Program-made: the position numbers and the translations under genes
Shown here: piece by piece, positions 39,856 to 48,108 of the stretch
How the letters are laid out: every line of letters starts with the position of its first letter
How positions within the stretch are numbered: position 1 is the stretch's first letter
NCBI RefSeq assembly: GCF_052089425.1
Contig: NZ_JBQCZW010000017.1
Location: forward strand, 1-49,262
Length of the DNA stretch: 49,262 nucleotides
From: Ancrocorticia sp052089425
Lineage (GTDB): Bacteria; Actinomycetota; Actinomycetes; Actinomycetales; Actinomycetaceae
Direction: 5' to 3'
Notes under the pieces: model-generated
Told to the model about the DNA's origin: nothing
What the model saw: the letters and a program-made list of their open reading frames with translations, nothing else
Database searches by the model: none

Positions 39856-40025
39856 GTTTAGAGCATATGAAGAAGGTCCTACCAAGGCAATGGTTGAGGG
39901 AAATGTGGCCAGCTGGCTCACGCTCAGGGCGAATGCGCCAACGCACAAATTACCATCACGTGAGTCCCGCCCGCTACGTACTATGAGACGGTAACCACAT
40001 ACTCGTGCACTTCAGATTGGTCACT

Positions 40026-41822
40026 ATGCCTCGCATGATTCCCCGCACTTCACGAAGCGGTGCTAATACGTCCGAACGGCGCATATACAACGCCTTAGAA
40101 GGAATCGTGGACCGGCCGGATTGGATCGTCTTTCATTCCCTCCCTGTTCGCCAGCACATAAACAAAATGATGGGGGAAGCCGATTTCGTTGTTGTGGTGC
40201 CCGGCAAAGGTGTAGTGATCATCGAAGCCAAGGCGCCAGCTCACGTGGAGTATGCAGAAGGAATCTGGACCCTCGACCACACACCGCAGCCCCATAAGAA
40301 TCCATTCGACCAACTCAACGGCGCCTCAGGCAGCATCCGCGCTTATCTCAAACGTGAGGGCGTGATTGACGGCAGCGAGCCCTTCGCGCGAATACTGTGG
40401 TTTACTTCGTTGGGCCGGCACCACTTCACTGGGCGCGCGCCCTCTGATCTGTCCTTCTTCGAGTGGGAGTTGGCTTGGGCAGACGATGTAAAGAAACCTA
40501 CGCGAATCATCGAGAAAACGCTCAACGAGCATATCGCGTGGTATACGGATCGCGGAAACCTTCGGCTTGACCCCGCCGGGCTCACCGCGGCAAAGGCGGA
40601 TGCTATAGCCGGTGCCCTCCTGCGAGACTTCAGCATTGAGGCAGACCTCCAAGATGCACTGCGCGAATCCAAGGTCCTGGAAGCTGAAGCTCTCGCCGAG
40701 CAACGATTTGCACTGGACTTGGTGGAAACCAATCACGCAGTGTATTTCGATGGCCCGGCAGGCACAGGCAAGAGCTACCTGTTAGCTCAAGCCGCGGTGC
40801 GCTCGGTCAGGCGCAATGAGCGTACCCTCTTGACCTGCTGGAACGTGCAGATGGCACAACAGTTGCGCGAACAGGCTGTTGTCAACGGCCCGCTGGCCGT
40901 GGATGATCTTGGCAGCATCATGCTGCGTATCGCTGGTCTCGAGTCCCATCCAGCCGGTGCAGATAGCCTGTGGTACTACGAAGAACTCCCCGCGTTGGCG
41001 CTTACCAAACTCACGCAGGAAAAGGAACAGATCGCAAACCCAGTACAGCCCACTTCAACACCGCGCCACACCCGCCCCACACCGTGCCCTCCCCACGCAT
41101 CCCACGGCCGCATGCGACAGCTGGGCGGGTATAGGTATGTCATCGTTGATGAATTTCAGGACATTGCAGCAAGTCCACTCCTTGTGAACGTCATCCTCGC
41201 ACTCGCCGGGCCGAACTCGAAAATCATGTTGGCCGGCGATGCCCGCCAACAGATCATGAGACGCGCAAGTGAACGCGTTGATCCCTACAACGTGGCAAAG
41301 GAACAGATCCCGAATCTGGTACACGCACGGATCCGCCTCAATTGCCGTCAGGCTCCTTTACTCACCGATCAGGCGGAAGCAATCCTCGGCCGCAGTTTTG
41401 GATTTGTCACGTCACGATTGCCCTACAGCGTTCCAGGCAGTGCCGATCGGCTAGTAGTTCCGGCCGCCTCGGAGGTTCACGCGCTGGCCGAGGCGGTCAA
41501 GACTCTCACGCGGCTCTATGGCAACAGTGGCATCGTCATCCTGAGCCCGCGTGGCGCCCACTCCCTCGCGTCTCGTGTAGTTGGCGGCGAGTTCGATCAC
41601 GGCAATGATTGGCTGCGAGGTAACCTCACTGGTGAGGGCGCTATCAAGTTCGGCTCAATTTCCGCACTCAAGGGCATCGAATCCGATGCTGTCGTGATAA
41701 CCGATGTTGGGCCTGCGGGCCAACGCTGGGCCGAAGAACAGAACCTTGATTGGGACGATCTCTTGTACGTGGCGCTCTCACGGGCCAAACGCAGGGCGGT
41801 GATCATTGAGGCCGAAGAGTAG
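40026..41822 (+). CDS. NERD-domain nuclease / SF1 helicase fusion
   Basis: A 598-residue protein. The N-terminal NERD domain (nuclease-related) shows GEADFVVVVPGKGVVIIEAK, a restriction-endonuclease-type D-ExK core. A UvrD/Rep-like helicase follows with Walker A GPAGTGKSYL, Walker B YVIVDEFQDI, AGDARQQIM (motif III), KFGSISALKGIESDAVVITD and VALSRAKRRAVI (motifs V-VI). Similar fusions act in DNA processing and in some phage defences. It stands alone with no methylase or partner. The ATG at 40026 is preferred over a GTG seven codons upstream. A Pro/Thr/His-rich insert (TPRHTRPTPCPPHASHG) interrupts the helicase part. Confidence 0.88.
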   Translation: MPRMIPRTSRSGANTSERRIYNALEGIVDRPDWIVFHSLPVRQHINKMMGEADFVVVVPGKGVVIIEAKAPAHVEYAEGIWTLDHTPQPHKNPFDQLNGASGSIRAYLKREGVIDGSEPFARILWFTSLGRHHFTGRAPSDLSFFEWELAWADDVKKPTRIIEKTLNEHIAWYTDRGNLRLDPAGLTAAKADAIAGALLRDFSIEADLQDALRESKVLEAEALAEQRFALDLVETNHAVYFDGPAGTGKSYLLAQAAVRSVRRNERTLLTCWNVQMAQQLREQAVVNGPLAVDDLGSIMLRIAGLESHPAGADSLWYYEELPALALTKLTQEKEQIANPVQPTSTPRHTRPTPCPPHASHGRMRQLGGYRYVIVDEFQDIAASPLLVNVILALAGPNSKIMLAGDARQQIMRRASERVDPYNVAKEQIPNLVHARIRLNCRQAPLLTDQAEAILGRSFGFVTSRLPYSVPGSADRLVVPAASEVHALAEAVKTLTRLYGNSGIVILSPRGAHSLASRVVGGEFDHGNDWLRGNLTGEGAIKFGSISALKGIESDAVVITDVGPAGQRWAEEQNLDWDDLLYVALSRAKRRAVIIEAEE

Positions 41823-41853
41823 CCTCATGAGCCAAACACGGTAGGGTAACCGA

Positions 41854-43263
41854 ATGGCAACACGATCACGCTGGCACGAATACCGAGTATCCGCGAGCGG
41901 CGAGCTCGCGTTGAACTTCACGAACACCATGATCCCGTTGGCCTTTGGTTTGGGGGCTGGACTCCTCTTGACCTTTGCCATTGGCCTACCGGCAGAGCAA
42001 GGCTTCATGGCCGCGTTTCTCACGGATTTGGGAATGGAGGCCGAAACTATTTGGGACACGGTGACGGCGCTCGATCGCCTCTCACGAATCGGCTTGGCTG
42101 TCCTCATGTGCGTGGGACTCCTCGTCGCCCTTGGCGGATCCATCGCCTCCTATATAGCTGACAGCGCCACCAGCAAGTCACTGGCATCCGCCGCACAATC
42201 TGACGCGCCACGCCATCTGGTCCCGGCGCCGCATCAAGTAGAGCGCGTCACGCGCGAGGATTCCGGCCTGGAAATCTTCCTCCTGATGGTGAGCCTCATC
42301 AGCGGCATCATTATGGTCCCGCTTTTCTTCTTCTCATTGTCCGAAGATTTCGGTGAAGGAGCCATCGTCTCGCTCGCCGGCATCGCCGTGATCGCGGGCA
42401 TGCTCTATGCGTACCGCCACATCAAGAACGTGGGCAAACCTGCGCAACACTCCCGCCGCATGGACATCGCGGAGCATTGGACCACTGAAGATGAGGCTGC
42501 CGCGTGGGACGCCGCGCAACAGATCGGGGAAGAGTACTACAAAGACAGAGGAAAGAAGGACCGCCACCACTTCATCAGACTCGGCTCTCTCTTGGACATG
42601 GTGGGCGCGGCCTGCTTGGCTCTCGCACCCATCATCTTCTACGCCATGACGTTTGTCCTTTATCCGGACGCGCGGGAAACCTCCCCAGGACAATGGGATT
42701 TGGGCCGCCGAGCCACACTGGATGAATCGACGGAAGAGATGGCTTACATCGGAATGTGGGCGCTCGTCATATTCTTGTTGCTCGCCATCATTCTTCCCAG
42801 CGTAGGACTCCTCCTGCAAGGACTCGGAGAGAAGGCTGAACGGGCAGGCCTCATGCGCGCCTTAGACGATACGTTCCCCAGCAAGCCTGCACACGGCATC
42901 CTCGTTCACCATTCCGACCAGCATGCTTCCCCACTTGGACGGTTCGTCGCGGGCGCTGCCGGAATCGCCATCGCTTTTGGCCCGGCCGCCCTGATCCTCA
43001 GCACAATGGGTGATGGTGGGTTTTATTCCGGTATGGGTGACGCGTTCACGCCATTCCGGCCACTTGCCCTTGCGATCACGGTCTGTGCCGTCATCTTGCT
43101 CATCGCAGGATTCCTGATCAACGCCCAGAGCAACACGCGCAGCATCGAACTTCGCAACCGCCTGATGGAGCGCTGGCCCACGCTACCGCGGCCAAAGACC
43201 ACAGGTAGCGACGATGATCGAGATTTCATTCCCGCAACCGTTGGACCAGCGCTCACACCTTAG
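41854..43263 (+). CDS. Large multi-pass membrane protein, unknown function
   Basis: A 469-residue protein with about eight hydrophobic segments: two near the N-terminus (residues about 27-47 and 77-100), two around 145-190, two around 245-320, and two near the C-terminus (about 365-385 and 400-425). Soluble acidic or amphipathic loops lie between (EHWTTEDEAAAWDAAQQIGE). I do not recognise a family. It follows the NERD-helicase gene by 31 nt on the same strand and may be co-transcribed with it. It converges on the FGGY kinase gene. Confidence 0.72.
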   Translation: MATRSRWHEYRVSASGELALNFTNTMIPLAFGLGAGLLLTFAIGLPAEQGFMAAFLTDLGMEAETIWDTVTALDRLSRIGLAVLMCVGLLVALGGSIASYIADSATSKSLASAAQSDAPRHLVPAPHQVERVTREDSGLEIFLLMVSLISGIIMVPLFFFSLSEDFGEGAIVSLAGIAVIAGMLYAYRHIKNVGKPAQHSRRMDIAEHWTTEDEAAAWDAAQQIGEEYYKDRGKKDRHHFIRLGSLLDMVGAACLALAPIIFYAMTFVLYPDARETSPGQWDLGRRATLDESTEEMAYIGMWALVIFLLLAIILPSVGLLLQGLGEKAERAGLMRALDDTFPSKPAHGILVHHSDQHASPLGRFVAGAAGIAIAFGPAALILSTMGDGGFYSGMGDAFTPFRPLALAITVCAVILLIAGFLINAQSNTRSIELRNRLMERWPTLPRPKTTGSDDDRDFIPATVGPALTP

Positions 43264-43280
43264 CGTTCGAGCCCCAAGTC

Positions 43281-44855
43281 CTACAGCTCAGCCTGCGGGG
43301 ATTCGGGCCGCGAGCTCGGGTAGCGCTCGGATAGCTCGTAGAGCTCCCGGAAGGTCTCTTTGAGCTGCGGGTAGAGCTTGCGCTGAACACCTGCGACGTC
43401 ACGGTACTGCTCATGGAGCTTCATATCTGGCTCCACGGTGATGCCGAACTGCGCCATTTCGCGTGCAGACTGCTCCACACCGCCCGAACCGTGAGCCCCG
43501 ATTCCGGCCATGGCCACAACGGCAGCACCGAGGGCGGAAATCTCGTCCTCCAAGCACAGAGTGATCGGTACGCCCGCGGTATCGGCCATGATCTGACGCC
43601 ATAGCTCCGAACGCGTTCCGCCGCCCATCGCCCTCAGCGTGGTGATCTTGGTTCCGGTACCGGCTTCGATCGATTCGAGGTTCAGCTTCATTTCAAAGCC
43701 GATGGATTCGAGGATGGACCTGTACATATGGGCTCTTGAATGAGTTCCACGCCAGCCGACGACGGCGCCGCGCGCGATCGCATCCCAATACGGCGACTGT
43801 ACGGCGTTCCAGTACGGCAGCGTAATGAGGCCCTCAGCACCCGGTGGAATCTCAGAGGCGGCGCGATCCAGTTCAGGATCCGGTTCACCCAGAAGCTTGG
43901 GATCGCCCAGAGTCTCGCGGAACCACCCTGCGAGGTAGGAGCCGGAGGATTGAACAACCTCAAACACGTAGTCCCCTGGCACACCACCTACCAGTGTCCG
44001 GAACACCGGGTCGTATACGTAATCATGTGCAGCGACACCCGCGTTCACCGCGGTGCCTAGATTGAGGTAGGCAACATCCGGGGTCACTGCGGCAGCACCA
44101 ACTCCTGCCGCCTGCCCATCGCCAAGTCCAGAGATGATGGGCGTGGAAGCGGATATCCCCCACTCGCTGGCAAGCTCTGGCTTGAGCGTTCCCATCACGT
44201 CGCCCGGCGGGACCAGATCGGGCATCTGATCACGGCGCACACCAGCAATGTCGAGCAGCTCATCTGCGTAATCAAACTTCTGAATATCAAGAATGCCAAG
44301 CGAATCCGCTGACGCGGTAGAAGCCGCCCACCGCCCGGTCAGATTGAAGCTGATGTAGGCAAGAACGTCCGATACCTTATCCGCTCCCTCGAGAACGCCG
44401 GGTTCGTTTTCTTTGACCCACGCCATCTTGTACAGGCCGGGGGTAACTCCCGCCGGCTTACCAGACAGCTCGTGGATATGAGCAGATCCGTATCGTTCGA
44501 TCTGGCTAGCAGCGCGGGAATCGAGCCACAAAATGCCGCGGCGCAGCGGGGTTCCATCGGCTGTAAACGGCGCGAATGTCTCGCGCTGATGGGTCAGCCC
44601 AATGGCCTTGACCCGCTCCTTGTCGCGCGCAGAGAGCTTGGATAACACTTCGGCGATCGTGTCCCTAGAGGTTTCCCACCAGCGGCTGGCCGTGTGCTCG
44701 TATTCATCCATAGCAGGGGTATGAAGCTGGATGTTGCGCTTGGCCGTGTGCCATACGTTGCCGGCAGCATCAACAACGATCGCCTTTGTTGACGTTGTGG
44801 ACGAATCGAGCGATACGACAAGCGGACCATCTTGAAGAAATCCGGTGCTGGACAT
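43281..44855 (-). CDS. FGGY family carbohydrate kinase
   Basis: A 524-residue protein with two actin-like ATPase domains. LVVSLDSSTTSTKAIVVDA is the phosphate-1 loop; KAIGLTHQRETFAPF and GILWLDSRAASQI mark the sugar site; VSDVLAYISFNLTGRW follows; SGLGDGQAAGVGAAAV and the C-terminal LRAMGGGTRSELWRQIMAD and ALGAAVVAMAG complete the FGGY pattern. It would phosphorylate a pentulose, hexulose or related polyol, most like xylulokinase or gluconokinase groups. ATG 44855 is chosen with AAGGAGG 6 nt upstream. Confidence 0.9.
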   Translation of the reverse strand: MSSTGFLQDGPLVVSLDSSTTSTKAIVVDAAGNVWHTAKRNIQLHTPAMDEYEHTASRWWETSRDTIAEVLSKLSARDKERVKAIGLTHQRETFAPFTADGTPLRRGILWLDSRAASQIERYGSAHIHELSGKPAGVTPGLYKMAWVKENEPGVLEGADKVSDVLAYISFNLTGRWAASTASADSLGILDIQKFDYADELLDIAGVRRDQMPDLVPPGDVMGTLKPELASEWGISASTPIISGLGDGQAAGVGAAAVTPDVAYLNLGTAVNAGVAAHDYVYDPVFRTLVGGVPGDYVFEVVQSSGSYLAGWFRETLGDPKLLGEPDPELDRAASEIPPGAEGLITLPYWNAVQSPYWDAIARGAVVGWRGTHSRAHMYRSILESIGFEMKLNLESIEAGTGTKITTLRAMGGGTRSELWRQIMADTAGVPITLCLEDEISALGAAVVAMAGIGAHGSGGVEQSAREMAQFGITVEPDMKLHEQYRDVAGVQRKLYPQLKETFRELYELSERYPSSRPESPQAEL

Positions 44856-44973
44856 TCTGACCTCCTTGACTGGGATCGCCACCTCTTTGCTAGCGATCTA
44901 CGGAATGAGTTTACTCGGATCGTGTGCGCTGAGCCACAACCAAGTTGCCGTGGGCGTTGGTACCGTGGCATGC

Positions 44974-46158
44974 ATGACGAAACGTGATGTAGCCCGGCGC
45001 GTCCCTTCCCTCTTTGCCACACTGGCCATCCTTGGCCTCAGCGGCGCAGCGGTTGGGTGTTCACCGGCTGTGAGAGAGGCTCCGCCGTCGTCGTCAAATC
45101 CCACAAATACCCTCTCCCCCGACGAACAGGAAGCGCGCGAACGCTGGGATTCCATGGATCTGGAGGAACAGGCCGCCAGCCTGCTCATGCTCTACTATCC
45201 CGGAACTGATGGCGCGGCAACCGCTGAATTCGTGGACGAGTTTCAGCCCGGTGGAATCATCATCATGGGCGATAATGTTCCGGAAGATGAAACGGACATC
45301 GCTGCGAACATCCAGCAGTGGAATGAGGCCGCCGAATATCCGCTGCTGATCGGCATTGATGAAGAGGGCGGGACCGTCACGCGTTTGCCGTCCGATACGT
45401 TCCCCGCCGCTCCGCAGCTGCGGGATGGCCCCGCGGCTGATACCACGGAGGCTTTTCAGGATCGTGCCGGGCTCTTGGAGAGTTTAGGCATCAACGTGAA
45501 CTTCGGGATTGTTGGCGATACAACGGATAACCCGGATTCGTTCATCTGGCCGCGGGTTCTTGGCTCCACGCAGGAGCTCGCCGCCCAGAACGTGGCCGCT
45601 GCCGTTCAGGGCGAGCAGGGCCGGGCAGCTTCCACCATCAAGCACTTCCCCGGTCACGGGCTCACCGCCGAGGATTCACACACGAGCATTCCCACCTCGG
45701 ATGTGACAAAGGAAGAGTGGGCCGAACTGGCGAAACCGCCGTTCCAAGCTGGTGTTGATGCCGGCGCGGAGTTCGTCATGATGGGGCACTTGGCGTTCCC
45801 TGAGATTGCGGACGGGCCGGCCTCACTTTCGCCCGAGTGGTATCAGATTCTTCGCGACGAACTCGGATTCGGCGGCGTGATCATCACCGATTCAATGACC
45901 ATGCTGCTCGATTCGGGGATCCCCGAATACTCAGATCCCGTACAAAATGCCGTGGACGCAATCGGGGCGGGTGCCACCATGGTGCTGATGGTGGCCGCTC
46001 CCGGCGGCGTTGAAGAGAATGCCGAGGCCATGATCACTGGGATCGCTCAGGCCGTTCGCGACGGGGAAATTGACCAAGATGCGTTTAATGAGGCTGGGAT
46101 CCTACTTATGGAACAGCGAATCGCGCTTGAAGATGGCGTTGAAGGCGGAGATGAATAG
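44974..46158 (+). CDS. GH3 beta-N-acetylhexosaminidase-like lipoprotein
   Basis: A 394-residue exported lipoprotein: hydrophobic signal with lipobox GAAVGCSP, Ser/Asn linker, then a GH3 N-terminal domain. NagZ-type features are LLIGIDEEGGTVTRLP, the conserved KHFPGHGLTAEDSHTSIPT (the His-Asp dyad acting as acid/base) and VIITDSMTM with the nucleophile Asp. It would release N-acetylglucosamine from muropeptides or glycans outside the membrane. No good ribosome site before the ATG, leaving the start uncertain. The SSS linker is encoded by copy 11 of the dispersed motif. It is divergent from the FGGY kinase. Confidence 0.9.
   Translation: MTKRDVARRVPSLFATLAILGLSGAAVGCSPAVREAPPSSSNPTNTLSPDEQEARERWDSMDLEEQAASLLMLYYPGTDGAATAEFVDEFQPGGIIIMGDNVPEDETDIAANIQQWNEAAEYPLLIGIDEEGGTVTRLPSDTFPAAPQLRDGPAADTTEAFQDRAGLLESLGINVNFGIVGDTTDNPDSFIWPRVLGSTQELAAQNVAAAVQGEQGRAASTIKHFPGHGLTAEDSHTSIPTSDVTKEEWAELAKPPFQAGVDAGAEFVMMGHLAFPEIADGPASLSPEWYQILRDELGFGGVIITDSMTMLLDSGIPEYSDPVQNAVDAIGAGATMVLMVAAPGGVEENAEAMITGIAQAVRDGEIDQDAFNEAGILLMEQRIALEDGVEGGDE
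45078..45099 (-). repeat. GAC3 dispersed motif, copy 11
   Basis: On the minus strand GATTTGACGACGACGGCGGA then GCC, inside the GH3 gene just after the lipobox codons. The T-tract is short. Confidence 0.68.
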
Positions 46159-46167
46159 ACCGCCCCG

Positions 46168-47160
46168 CTACTCACCGCGGCGCGCGAACTCGCTGCGAAT
46201 CTCTTTGAGGCTCGCACCGTTTGCCACGAGCAGCGCGAGGAGAATTCTCGCCTTGCGTGGCGATAGGTAGCCGGCGCCCACGAAGCCGCGGCTCAGCAGG
46301 TCAATCTCCGAACCCGGATAATCGTACGCCGCTACGGTGGTGGTCCCGCCTCCTTGGCGGGTGGCGAACACGATCGGGACGCCGCCGTTCATCATCAGTT
46401 CAGCCTCGTCAGCCATGGACACCGAGATATGGCCTACACCTGCGCCAGCGAACACCAATCCGTCAATGCTGTGGCTATCGACCGCTCGGACGACGCGGCC
46501 ATCCTCTCCCAGTCCCATTTCGAGAATCGGGATGTTCGCGTCGATAGCTTCGGGGGCTTGTAACGCCGGTAGGCGAAGAGCAGGGCGCATCATGACTCGA
46601 GCACGGTGCTCCACGATTCGCGCGATTGGTCCCCAATCCGGTGACCTGAAGGCGCCAGTGCTGTTCGCGTGGGATTTCGTCACCGTCCGCGCTAGGTGCA
46701 CCTGATCATCGAGCGCCACGAGCACGCCCATCCCACGCAGTTCCTCGGAGCTCGCGGCGATCACCGCCGCCAGAAGATTCGCTGGGCCGTCAGCCCCCGG
46801 GGCATCCGAGGAGCGCATCGCGCCCGTGATCACCAGCGGCTCAGGTGCGTCCCACAATAGATCCAAGAAGAAGGCAGTCTCGTCCAGCGTGTCGGTTCCA
46901 TGGGTGAGGACCACGCCGCGCGCTCCGGATGCGACCGCTCCCTTGGCATAGTTGAGGGCCTTCAGCAGGTGCGCAAAGGTCAATGCCGGAGAAGGCACGC
47001 GGAACACCGATTCGGCCGTAATGTACGCGAACTCTTCGATCTGTGGAACGCTCGCGATAAGTTCCTCTGCACCGAGTGCCGGGCTAACACCCGCACCGGG
47101 CTCCGCCGGCGCCATGGCGATCGTGCCACCTAACGATCCAACGGCAATCAGTGGTTTCAC
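46168..47160 (-). CDS. ansA: Type I L-asparaginase
   Basis: A 330-residue asparaginase/glutaminase family protein. The two catalytic Thr regions are present: GSLGGTIAM (Thr13) and VVLTHGTDTLDE (Thr89-Asp90), with the Lys in TVTKSHANS. No signal peptide, so cytoplasmic. It hydrolyses asparagine to aspartate and ammonia, a substrate for the aspartase at the left end. GTG 47160 is the start, with GAAAGG 6 nt upstream; the longer frame is rejected. It converges with the GH3 gene, 9 nt between stops. Confidence 0.93.
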   Translation of the reverse strand: MKPLIAVGSLGGTIAMAPAEPGAGVSPALGAEELIASVPQIEEFAYITAESVFRVPSPALTFAHLLKALNYAKGAVASGARGVVLTHGTDTLDETAFFLDLLWDAPEPLVITGAMRSSDAPGADGPANLLAAVIAASSEELRGMGVLVALDDQVHLARTVTKSHANSTGAFRSPDWGPIARIVEHRARVMMRPALRLPALQAPEAIDANIPILEMGLGEDGRVVRAVDSHSIDGLVFAGAGVGHISVSMADEAELMMNGGVPIVFATRQGGGTTTVAAYDYPGSEIDLLSRGFVGAGYLSPRKARILLALLVANGASLKEIRSEFARRGE

Positions 47161-47314
47161 AGAGATCCTTTCGGGGGCGTTTCTGGGAGGGTCGTTTCGG
47201 TGTTGAGCTAGCTTCGTTAGAGCTCCTGTTTCGTTCAAGAGCCCACAGATTTTGATCCACGTAACGCAGCCCATCTTAGGGCATCGAGGTTTCGGGCTCG
47301 TGACCATCCACCTT

Positions 47315-47365
47315 CCGTCCTTTAGCCTCCTCCACCCGTCCTTTAGCCTCCTCCACCCGTCCTTT
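47315..47365. repeat. Tandem 21-nt repeat between ansA and NUDIX genes
   Basis: Two exact 21-nt units (47315-47335 and 47336-47356, beginning CCGTCCTTTAGCC) and a third partial unit. On the minus strand they read KGRVEEA twice, in a short frame with no good start or site. A slippage-prone intergenic repeat is the safer reading. Confidence 0.75.
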
Positions 47366-47418
47366 GTCCAAACTACGGAGAATTGTGCACTTTATCAGGC
47401 CATCGATAGGCTCGAACC

Positions 47419-48075
47419 ATGACGTCACATCAGGAGCTCCCCTATCCAGCAGACGAAATCCTTCGCATCGCACGCGAGCTTACGTCCATTTCTGAATCAG
47501 GGCTCTGGTATTGCAAGGATAAGTTTGACATCGGGCGGTTCCACGACGTGGGTCAGTTGGCCCGCGACCTGACGCAGCTGTTGGAAGACGGGGAACTCCC
47601 TCCCTACGATCGCGAAGTAGCTTCGGTCGCCGGGTATACGACACCCAAGGTAGACGTGCGCGGTGCCGTTTTCAACGCTGATGGCAGAGTCCTTTTGGTG
47701 CGCGAAATCGCGGACAAAGGCCGATGGACCCTGCCCGGCGGATGGTGTGACGTCAATGAGAAACCAACGAGTGCCGTGGAACGCGAGATCCGTGAGGAAG
47801 CCGGACTGGACACAAAGGTGACACAATTGGCGGCCGTTATCGACCGTGATAGCTGGCCGCACACCCCGCCGCTCGATCATCAGGTCTACAAGCTCTTCTT
47901 CATCTGCGAGCAGCAAGCCGCAGAAGATCTCAACTACACCAGCATTGAAACGAGCGCGCTTGGTTGGTTCGACGTCAACAACCCACCTGAGCTCTCCGCC
48001 AGTCGTACACTTCCCGAGCAGCTCATCATGATGAAGGAGCACTGGCTCAATCCCGGCCCCACTTACGTAGATTAA
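47419..48075 (+). CDS. NUDIX hydrolase with N-terminal helical domain
   Basis: A 218-residue protein. The first about 70 residues form a small helical domain (Nudix_N_2-like: EILRIARELTSISESGLWYC). The NUDIX domain follows: VRGAVFNADGRVLLVREI, the LPGGWCDVNEKP start of the box and AVEREIREEAGL, giving the G-x5-E-x7-REIREEAG pattern with all metal-binding Glu. Such proteins hydrolyse ADP-ribose, nucleotide sugars or related pyrophosphates. TAGGCT 6 nt before the ATG and no ribosome site suggest a leaderless transcript. Confidence 0.92.
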   Translation: MTSHQELPYPADEILRIARELTSISESGLWYCKDKFDIGRFHDVGQLARDLTQLLEDGELPPYDREVASVAGYTTPKVDVRGAVFNADGRVLLVREIADKGRWTLPGGWCDVNEKPTSAVEREIREEAGLDTKVTQLAAVIDRDSWPHTPPLDHQVYKLFFICEQQAAEDLNYTSIETSALGWFDVNNPPELSASRTLPEQLIMMKEHWLNPGPTYVD

Positions 48076-48108
48076 TCAAGGCCGTTCGCTTCGCACCTCG
48101 GGAGTTGC

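Noticed and set aside
47276..47473. 65-codon minus-strand frame containing KGRVEEA repeats
   Set aside because: Overlaps the NUDIX gene start, has no ribosome site and is dominated by the tandem repeat.
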